Assembly: GCA_023139225.1 (NCBI GenBank)
Contig: JAGLNZ010000387.1
Location: 1 to 6,595 of the forward strand
DNA: 6,595 bases
Direction: 5' to 3'
Source of the DNA: Desulfobacula sp.
GTDB lineage: Bacteria; Desulfobacterota; Desulfobacteria; Desulfobacterales; Desulfobacteraceae
Shown: piece after piece, positions 1 through 5,769 of the stretch
How the letters are laid out: each line of letters starts with the position of its first letter
Numbering within the stretch: the first letter of the stretch is position 1
Notes under the pieces: generated by a model
Told to the model about the DNA's origin: nothing
Seen by the model: the letters and a program-made list of their open reading frames with translations, nothing else
Database searches by the model: none
Translations under genes and position numbers: made by a program

Positions 1-1299
1 GAATACCCGATTGTTTATCTGCCGTACCTGTGGGAAGGGCTGCAAAAGCCTTCTTTAGAAAACATTTTTTTTCATGATCCTGAAAAAGATCACAAGCTGA
101 CACTTGATCTGGGATCTATAGATTTTACAAATTCTCAAAATTATTTTGAAAAAGAAGAAAAGGCAGAACAACGAAGATTATTATATGTGGCATTAACACG
201 GGCATCTTCCATGTGCAGAATCATCTGGGGCGGTTTTAAATCAGTGGAAACTTCAGCTCTTGGCTCCATGCTGCATCTAAACGGCTGCAAAGATGATGAA
301 TCAATGATCAAGGATCTGGAACAGATTAAAGCCCCTGCAGATCAAAGTATTCTGGTGCAGCCTTATAACGGTGAATTACCCGGCCGTTTTTCAGACAGGA
401 CAGAGTCAGCAAAACCCGCACTTTCTGCCAAAGAAATTAGTCGCAGGACCAAGGCTTTTTGGAAAATGTCAAGTTTTTCAGCCATTACCCACCTTGCGCA
501 CCCTCAAACCTTTCAGGGCCGGAAGAAGTCAGATAGTGGCGGGGCAGGGCCTCTTATCACCCTTGCCGATTTTCCCAAAGGTGCCGGGTCAGGTGATTTT
601 TTCCATTCTGTTTTTGAAACACTTGATTTTACAAAGGGCTCAGAAGAAATTTTACCATTGGTTCAATTAAAATCAAATATATCTGGTTTTTCAGACCATC
701 AACTGATTCAAATGGCAGAAACATCTGTAAGCCAGGTGCTTGAAACAAGACTTTCATCGGGAACATCTAAGTTTTGCCTGAAAGACATCCGGCCGGACCA
801 GCGGTTTAATGAGATGGAATTTTTATTTCCCGCTCAATCTTTTCAGATGTCATCTGTAAAAAAGGTGTTTAAACAATCAGATCCAAAATTTAAAACAACC
901 GGATATGTTAATAAGCTTTCCCAACTGACTGCACAATCCTTTAAAGGATTCTTAAAAGGCTTTATTGATCTTGTGATACACCATGAAGGCAAATGGTATA
1001 TTATTGATTATAAATCCAACTATTTAGGTGACACCTATGATCAATATTCACAGGATGCAATGCTTGATGCCATGTCGGACCACCACTATTTTCTGCAATA
1101 CCATCTATATCTTGTGGCGCTTCACCGGTATCTTGGACTGCGGTTAAAAGATTATGATTATGATCGACATTTCGGCGGTATTTTTTATCTGTTTATCAGG
1201 GGGATGCACCCGGATTTCGGTTCTCAATACGGTGTGTTTTATGATCGCCCGGCAAAGGTTGATATCAGCTGCCTGTCGGATAATTTATATCCAGCTTAA
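1..1299 (+). CDS. recB: RecB, exodeoxyribonuclease V beta subunit (C-terminal part, 5' end outside window)
   Basis: This is the C-terminal 432 residues of RecB, the helicase-nuclease subunit of RecBCD, which processes double-strand DNA ends for recombination and degrades linear DNA in the cytoplasm. The frame is open to the left edge. It begins in helicase motif V (EYPIVYLP, visible residues 1-8), followed by motif VI (RRLLYVALTRA, about 58-68). The RecB nuclease domain follows: a histidine in GDFFHSVFE (about 202), the aspartate of GFIDLV (about 323), the DYKS motif (Asp about 336, Lys about 338), and the QYHLY motif (Gln about 366). The spacing of these residues matches the E. coli catalytic set H956/D1067/D1080/K1082, so the nuclease should be active. 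RHFGGIFYLFIRGM near the end is also typical of RecB. Full RecB is about 1,100-1,200 residues, so most of the helicase is missing from the window. A GTG at 187 is an internal valine codon, not a start. No recD follows; the next gene is convergent. Confidence 0.95.
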   Translation, partial: EYPIVYLPYLWEGLQKPSLENIFFHDPEKDHKLTLDLGSIDFTNSQNYFEKEEKAEQRRLLYVALTRASSMCRIIWGGFKSVETSALGSMLHLNGCKDDESMIKDLEQIKAPADQSILVQPYNGELPGRFSDRTESAKPALSAKEISRRTKAFWKMSSFSAITHLAHPQTFQGRKKSDSGGAGPLITLADFPKGAGSGDFFHSVFETLDFTKGSEEILPLVQLKSNISGFSDHQLIQMAETSVSQVLETRLSSGTSKFCLKDIRPDQRFNEMEFLFPAQSFQMSSVKKVFKQSDPKFKTTGYVNKLSQLTAQSFKGFLKGFIDLVIHHEGKWYIIDYKSNYLGDTYDQYSQDAMLDAMSDHHYFLQYHLYLVALHRYLGLRLKDYDYDRHFGGIFYLFIRGMHPDFGSQYGVFYDRPAKVDISCLSDNLYPA

Positions 1300-1302
1300 T
1301 TA
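1297..1302. other. Abutting convergent stop codons (recB / XRE-cupin gene)
   Basis: The recB stop TAA (1297-1299) is directly followed by the reverse-strand stop TAA of the regulator (read from 1302 to 1300), giving the self-complementary hexamer TAATTA and an intergenic distance of zero. I see no GC-rich hairpin followed by a T-run on either strand at this point. The two transcripts therefore probably terminate inside each other's coding region, or depend on Rho, and would overlap in antisense. Confidence 0.85.
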
Positions 1303-1872
1303 TTGCCGGTTTCGTTTGTAAAAATAAATAACCACCAGGAGTCTGGCTTTTTTATCCCCAAGGCTTTTGCCGGCATGGGGAACACAGGAGTCAAAGTAAA
1401 CATTGTCTCCTTTTTCTAAAATATATGTCTTGTTGCCATATAAGAATTCAAGGCTGCCTTCCATGATATAAATAAATTCTTCGCCTTCGTGGGAATACAT
1501 TTTTGTAATCTCCCAAGGCGAATGGATGATAAAGGGTTCCATGTTTTTCCCGGGTTTGTTTTCAGCCAGGACTTCATAATCATACCCGGAAAATTGTGTG
1601 GTCTCTTTAATAATTTTTCGATTTTTCCCTCTTGAAACGCAAAGTCTTACATCTGTAGGGGGTTCTATATTTTTTGACAGTATGGCAGTCACTTCAACCC
1701 CTAATGCACCGGCTATTTTGGTGAGAGTGGAATAGGGCGGTGCTTTTTCAGACCTTTCAACCTTGGACAGATATCCTTTTGTCAATTTGGTTCTTTTTGC
1801 AAGGGCCTCAAGGGTTATTTTTTTCTGGAGTCTCAGCTTTTTGATATTACTGGAAATGATTTTTTCATCCAT
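1300..1872 (-). CDS. XRE-family transcriptional regulator with C-terminal cupin domain
   Basis: A 190-residue DNA-binding regulator with the standard two-domain XRE-cupin layout. Residues about 8-63 form a lambda-repressor-like helix-turn-helix: IKKLRLQKKITLEALAKRT supplies helices 1-2, and TKGYLSKVER (31-40) is the recognition helix region. Residues about 108-185 form a small cupin beta-barrel. H128 and E131/E132 (in SHEGEEF) and H166 (in CVPHAGKS) sit where cupins bind a metal, and the EGSLEFLYG and EKGDNVYF strands are typical. Proteins of this type usually repress or activate adjacent metabolic genes in response to a small ligand; which ligand cannot be read from sequence. It is the last gene of the minus-strand set, 18 bp after larA, so it is probably co-transcribed and may regulate the whole operon including itself. 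The ATG at 1872 is supported by an AAGGG ribosome site 8 nt upstream. Its 3' end abuts recB. Confidence 0.9.
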   Translation of the reverse strand: MDEKIISSNIKKLRLQKKITLEALAKRTKLTKGYLSKVERSEKAPPYSTLTKIAGALGVEVTAILSKNIEPPTDVRLCVSRGKNRKIIKETTQFSGYDYEVLAENKPGKNMEPFIIHSPWEITKMYSHEGEEFIYIMEGSLEFLYGNKTYILEKGDNVYFDSCVPHAGKSLGDKKARLLVVIYFYKRNRQ

Positions 1873-1880
1873 GGCAGCAG

Positions 1881-1885
1881 CCCTT
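1881..1885 (-). promoter_or_regulatory. Ribosome binding site of the XRE-cupin gene
   Basis: AAGGG on the minus strand, 8 nt before the ATG at 1872, inside the 18-bp gap after the larA stop. It supports this start and gives the regulator its own translation initiation within the shared transcript. Confidence 0.6.
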
Positions 1886-1890
1886 TTATT

Positions 1891-3153
1891 TTAACCTTTT
1901 ACAAGGGGTAGAATATTTTCAGCAAAAGGAATGATATATCCTTTTCCTTTTAGGTCACGAATATAGGTGTCAATGGAGTCAGTATAATGAAATCCCAATG
2001 ACTTGGTATCGGCTTCATCAAAATCTGAAACCAGTGTGACATTAAAGCGTTTTTGAATATCAATCACCCTGAAAGCGACATAAGAAGGCATGTCAAAATT
2101 TGCTGCCAGTTCCTTGCCGATTTTTTTAGGCTCATCCTTAAAGGTGCTCAGAACAGATGAAAAGGCTTCATTTCCCGTACCTTGTGAACACCCGGCAACA
2201 AAGAGGATGCTTCCGCCTTCTTTAACAATATTGGCGGCATTGAAAATAGCTTTGGTGGATTGATACAATTGCCCGTCCACTCTATGGCCCCCTGCTGAAA
2301 TCAGGGCAAAATCTCCTTTTTGGGGGACATCAATGCAACAGGCGTGATCAACCTTTTTGCAGCCGTCCATAAATGTTTTATGCAATGGGCCGACATCGGC
2401 ATGAAAAAGGTCGCCCGTACCATTTGGCACGACCGCGATATACGTGCAGGTTTTATCGTTTAAAAACAGGTCTGCCGCATCATTTATATCTTCATTAATG
2501 GGGTTTCCCCAGAGTTTTGCCTGCCTGACCATGGGGTGGGGAGAACCATCTTTTCTTACGGCAAGAGAGTGATTCTGCTGGACAGAGTCATATCCTGCAA
2601 TCCCCGGCAATATATATTTTCTGCCGCCGCCGAACCCGGCGATCATATGATGGAGGATACCGCCGAAGATGATGATATGGTCAGCTTCTACAGCCTCTTT
2701 AGTGATATAGAGCTGTGTTTTTTTATAGGTTTTGCCGATATGGACAAGACGGTCTTGATTTTTATTTGCCGAATTGAGGATTTCAACTCTTTGAGTGCAA
2801 TAGGTTCCGGCAAGCTGGGAGAAATTATTCTTATCCATATCATCATGGGTCCCAAGGGCTATAATGATTTTAACGTTATCCTTTGAAACGCCCAGGTCAA
2901 AAAGTGTTTTTACAATTTGTGGAACAAAGATATCGCCCCGGGCCCAAAGCCTTGTATTATCCGGAATGAGAACAGCGATTTTCTTGTGTTTGATATCCTC
3001 TGGAGTATGGGTTTTTATTCCCTTTGAAATGATCTGTTTGATTTTGTCGTTACTGATTCCCGGGATGTCTTTTCCAGTAAGGATATCAAGAATTTTATCG
3101 CTCTGGATAGTGATGTTAAGTGTGGTTTGATTTTTTTTTAGTTTAATCTTCAT
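1891..3153 (-). CDS. larA: LarA-like nickel-dependent 2-hydroxyacid racemase/epimerase
   Basis: A 420-residue member of the LarA (lactate racemase, formerly DUF2088) family, close to the usual length. LarA racemises lactate by hydride transfer using a nickel-pincer nucleotide (NPN) cofactor covalently bound to lysine. The key residues appear in order with LarA-like spacing: D65 and R68 in PDNTR, H103 in ALGTHDD, H169 in LHHMIAGFGGGRK, the presumed cofactor lysine K179, the nickel ligand H195 in QQNHS, and Q298/K301 in YQSTKA. From memory these match D72, R75, H108, H174, K184, H200, Q295 and K298 of the Lactobacillus plantarum enzyme. A catalytically competent enzyme is therefore likely, but family members also act on malate, other 2-hydroxy acids and sugar acids, so lactate is not proven. 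The cofactor genes larB, larC and larE are not in the window. The start overlaps the glcF stop (ATGA), with no clear ribosome site, which suggests translational coupling. A run of nine A's lies at codons 5-8. Confidence 0.9.
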   Translation of the reverse strand: MKIKLKKNQTTLNITIQSDKILDILTGKDIPGISNDKIKQIISKGIKTHTPEDIKHKKIAVLIPDNTRLWARGDIFVPQIVKTLFDLGVSKDNVKIIIALGTHDDMDKNNFSQLAGTYCTQRVEILNSANKNQDRLVHIGKTYKKTQLYITKEAVEADHIIIFGGILHHMIAGFGGGRKYILPGIAGYDSVQQNHSLAVRKDGSPHPMVRQAKLWGNPINEDINDAADLFLNDKTCTYIAVVPNGTGDLFHADVGPLHKTFMDGCKKVDHACCIDVPQKGDFALISAGGHRVDGQLYQSTKAIFNAANIVKEGGSILFVAGCSQGTGNEAFSSVLSTFKDEPKKIGKELAANFDMPSYVAFRVIDIQKRFNVTLVSDFDEADTKSLGFHYTDSIDTYIRDLKGKGYIIPFAENILPLVKG

Positions 3154-4385
3154 ATCTGTTTCAACGCCGAATGAATAATGGTTACAGGGTGCAGTACCTG
3201 CAAATTATCGTTATTATTCAGATTGCCGGCAAGGTTCATCCTGCAGACCGGGCAATCAGTGAGCCAATATGTTGCCCGCACAGCTTTTGCGTTTTCAATC
3301 TTTTTGTCAACCATTTTTTTTGATACATCCGGATATTCATAAAAAAATGTGCCGCCACCACCACAGCATTCGTCAAAATCAGGGGTTCTTTTATAGGTCA
3401 AAAACGGCAGTTTTTTAATAAGGTTTTCAGCAATGATATGGGCTCCAAAATTATTTTTTGTATGGCAGGGGGCATGGTAGGTAACAGATAGTTTTTCCAC
3501 CAAGGTTGAATCAAATTCAAGACGGTCAAAATGCTGATCAATAAATGAGAGAATATCCATTACCTTTGAAGCGATTTTTTTTGTATCAAAAGGGTTTTGG
3601 CCTTGATTTTCAATAAGGCGCGGATATTCATTTTTTAAAGCCTCTCCACAGGTGGAACAGTCCACAAGAACGGCATCAACATCATGGTTTTTAAATGCAT
3701 TGATATTCGTCGTGATATTTTTAAATGCCTTGTCTGCCGCTCCATGAAACAATAAGGGAATAGAACAGCAGGTTTGGTCTTCAGGGATAATAATCTTATA
3801 TCCCATATGTTTTAAGATTCCAATGGTTGCAAATCCTGTGTCGTCATATAAATAGTTAGTTGCACATCCGGTAAAGTAAAGGACTGTTCCGACTTGTTTT
3901 TTATCCGGAAGGATAATCGTATCACTGGCTTTTCGAAACGGAGTGGTATTGAGTGTTGGGAAATTATTTAAAGGGATGTTGCCAAGTTTATAGTTTTCAG
4001 CAAAGCTGTCAGGTAAAATTTTTTGTCCGGCTCTGGCAAGATTGGCACCAAATTTTATCCGGTATTCCCGGGCAAGCAGATAAATCAGACTCTTTATGGC
4101 CGGTGTTTCCCCCTGGTCCTCAACCATTTTTTTTCTCATTTCCATGAATTTTGAATAATGGTCAATCCCGGAAGGACAATTGGCGGTACATGATCCGCAC
4201 ATCAGGCACTTTGATACAATTTCCTTTAATAAGGCAGAAGAGGCAAGGGTGTTATTGTCATAGGCTTTTATCAGCTGAAGTTTGGCCCGTGGGGATGCCT
4301 GCTCTTCTTTCAATAATTTATATACCGGGCAGGCATTGAGGCATAGCCCGCATTTTCCACAATTTTGAAGCATTTCTTTTGTCAT
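3150..4385 (-). CDS. glcF: GlcF-like Fe-S subunit of a 2-hydroxyacid (glycolate/D-lactate) dehydrogenase
   Basis: A 411-residue iron-sulfur protein, the usual partner of a GlcD-type flavoprotein. The N-terminus carries two ferredoxin-type [4Fe-4S] motifs: C9, C12, C15 and C19 (CGKCGLCLNACP), and C60, C63, C66 and C70 (CLMCGSCTANCP). Two cysteine-rich CCG domains follow, as in HdrB/HdrD, GlcF and LutA. The first uses C174, C206-C207 and C243/C246; the second uses C307 (HAPCH), C340-C341 (ECCGGGG) and C378/C381 (CPVC). Both CCG sets are complete, so two further Fe-S centres are expected. The protein should carry electrons from the FAD of the neighbouring GlcD-like protein to a quinone or other acceptor at the membrane; it has no transmembrane segment. 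It overlaps its neighbours by 4 bp at both ends (ATGA), indicating coupled translation and near-equal production with GlcD and LarA. The alternative of a stand-alone heterodisulfide-reductase-like subunit is less likely in this context. Confidence 0.92.
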   Translation of the reverse strand: MTKEMLQNCGKCGLCLNACPVYKLLKEEQASPRAKLQLIKAYDNNTLASSALLKEIVSKCLMCGSCTANCPSGIDHYSKFMEMRKKMVEDQGETPAIKSLIYLLAREYRIKFGANLARAGQKILPDSFAENYKLGNIPLNNFPTLNTTPFRKASDTIILPDKKQVGTVLYFTGCATNYLYDDTGFATIGILKHMGYKIIIPEDQTCCSIPLLFHGAADKAFKNITTNINAFKNHDVDAVLVDCSTCGEALKNEYPRLIENQGQNPFDTKKIASKVMDILSFIDQHFDRLEFDSTLVEKLSVTYHAPCHTKNNFGAHIIAENLIKKLPFLTYKRTPDFDECCGGGGTFFYEYPDVSKKMVDKKIENAKAVRATYWLTDCPVCRMNLAGNLNNNDNLQVLHPVTIIHSALKQI

Positions 4386-5755
4386 ACAAATTTTCCGGGA
4401 TTAAGAATGGAATCGGGATCAATGGCCTGTTTGATTTTTTTCATGAATTCAATGGTATTTTTATTCATTACAAGGGGAAGATAGGCTGATTTGGCAAGTC
4501 CGATCCCGTGTTCGCCGGATAATGTGCCGTCAAGTTCTGCTGCGGCCTGAAAAATTTCAGAGAAGGCAGTTTCAACTTTTTTCCATTCTTCCTTATTGGC
4601 TCTATCGGCCGGAATCATGGGATGCATGTTGCCGTCTCCTGCATGGGCCAGAACACCGACTTTAAGTCCGTATTTATCTGTGATTTCAATAATCTTACGT
4701 ATCATTAAAGGCACCTTGCTGACAGGGACGGTCACGTCCTCAGAAATAATATCAGGGGCAAGCTTTGCAAATACACCGTAGGCAGACCGCCTTGCAGTCC
4801 AGAGTTTTTCCCTTTCAAGATCAGATGTGGCTTCCTGAACGTGAATCGCACCATTTTTTCTGACCTTATCAATGATTTGTTTCATCTCTTTTTCACAGGC
4901 CTCTTTAACCCCGTCTATTTCAATAATAAGCGAGCCTGCAGCATTACGGTCCAGCCCAAGATTTGCCACATCTTCAATAGCGTTCAGGGTCAGGTTGTCC
5001 ATCAGTTCCATGGCAACGGGTATGATGCCCGAGCCAATAATGTCAGTTACTGCCTTTGCCGTGTTATCAAGGTCATCAAAGGTCACCATCAAGGTTTTCA
5101 CGGTTTCAGGCATTGGCAGAACCTTTAAGATCGCTTCCGTGATAATTCCCAGCGTGCCTTCTGATCCGCAGAAAAGGGAAGATAGTTTGTAGCCTGTGAC
5201 GTCCTTGACATTTTTACTGCCAAACCGGATGATGTCACCCGATGCCAGGACCACCTCCATTCCAAGCACATAATCAATAGTAACACCGTATTTAAGGCAC
5301 CTTGGTCCGCCGGCATTCTGGGCAATATTCCCCCCGATTGTAGAGGTACTCATGGAAGCAGGATCGGGCGGATAAAAGAATTTAAAGGGTGCCAGGGCTT
5401 TCTGGACATCGGCATTGACAACTCCGGGCTGCACAATAATATATCTGTCACGGGTATTTACTTCAATTATTTTGTCCATTTTTGAAAAACAGAGCACAAT
5501 TCCGTGTTTTATCGGAACCGGCGCACCACAGACACTTGTACCTGCGCCGCGACCGGTGACGGGTATTTTAAACTTGGAAGCTGTTTTTAATATATCCGAT
5601 ACTTCCTTTGTTGTTTCAGGGAAAATCACAGCCTCGGGCTCAGATTCCACTAGAAATGCATCATAGGCATAACAGGCCAGCTCTTCGGGCCGATCAAGAT
5701 ATCTATCTTTTCCAATAATTTGAATCAATTCATTTTTTACTTGGTTGTCCAGCAT
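4382..5755 (-). CDS. glcD: GlcD-like FAD-linked 2-hydroxyacid dehydrogenase (D-lactate/glycolate type)
   Basis: A 457-residue flavoprotein of the GlcD/D-lactate dehydrogenase family, at the normal full length. Residues about 38-215 form the PCMH-type FAD-binding domain, with VTGRGAGTSVCG (66-77), YPPDPASMSTSTIGGNIAQN (128-147), KDVTGYKL (184-191) and GSEGTLGIITE (198-208). Residues about 216-457 form the FAD-oxidase C-terminal domain, with the metal-site motif HAGDGNMHP (371-379) and SGEHGIG (413-419) carrying E415/H416, and the family ending in DPDSILNPGKF. It oxidises a 2-hydroxy acid to the 2-oxo acid in the cytoplasm or at the inner membrane face and passes electrons to the GlcF-like protein encoded next. 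There is no GlcE, so this is the two-subunit form. Members differ in substrate (D-lactate, glycolate, D-2-hydroxyglutarate), and motifs alone do not settle this. The adjacent LarA-like racemase favours an enzyme specific for one stereoisomer, with D-lactate as the default guess. The ATG at 5755 is preceded by a good ribosome site. Confidence 0.93.
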   Translation of the reverse strand: MLDNQVKNELIQIIGKDRYLDRPEELACYAYDAFLVESEPEAVIFPETTKEVSDILKTASKFKIPVTGRGAGTSVCGAPVPIKHGIVLCFSKMDKIIEVNTRDRYIIVQPGVVNADVQKALAPFKFFYPPDPASMSTSTIGGNIAQNAGGPRCLKYGVTIDYVLGMEVVLASGDIIRFGSKNVKDVTGYKLSSLFCGSEGTLGIITEAILKVLPMPETVKTLMVTFDDLDNTAKAVTDIIGSGIIPVAMELMDNLTLNAIEDVANLGLDRNAAGSLIIEIDGVKEACEKEMKQIIDKVRKNGAIHVQEATSDLEREKLWTARRSAYGVFAKLAPDIISEDVTVPVSKVPLMIRKIIEITDKYGLKVGVLAHAGDGNMHPMIPADRANKEEWKKVETAFSEIFQAAAELDGTLSGEHGIGLAKSAYLPLVMNKNTIEFMKKIKQAIDPDSILNPGKFV

Positions 5756-5764
5756 AAAAGTCTT

Positions 5765-5769
5765 TCCTT
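5765..5769 (-). promoter_or_regulatory. Ribosome binding site of glcD overlapping the dctM stop
   Basis: AAGGA on the minus strand, 9 nt before the glcD ATG at 5755. It shares bases with the dctM stop codon TAA (5770-5768), as TAAGGA, so dctM translation ends on the glcD initiation site. This fixes the glcD start and suggests coupled translation. Confidence 0.7.

Noticed and set aside
371..670. A 99-residue plus-strand frame inside recB.
   Set aside because: It is in another frame of the recB coding sequence, has no family resemblance, and ends within the linker before the nuclease domain.
187..1299. A separate gene starting at the GTG at 187.
   Set aside because: The same frame is open to the left edge and encodes RecB helicase motif V before and the first part of motif VI up to this point, so the GTG is an internal valine.
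1355..1381. Inverted repeat TCCCCA ... TGGGGA with inner GGC-TTTT-GCC stem, considered as an intrinsic terminator near the convergent junction.
   Set aside because: It lies inside the regulator coding sequence, the stem has an asymmetric internal bulge, and neither strand has a T-run directly 3' of the stem (the minus strand has an A-run there).
1873..1890. Possible operator or promoter in the gap between larA and the regulator.
   Set aside because: The 18 bp hold only the ribosome site; GGC-TGCT-GCC is too short a stem, and no -35/-10 pair can fit without extending into larA.
4841..5192. Overlapping plus-strand open frames of 95 and 106 residues opposite glcD.
   Set aside because: They lie entirely antisense to a well-conserved gene, have no recognisable domain or convincing ribosome site, and look like frame shadows; the same holds for the short plus-strand frames opposite larA, glcF and dctM.
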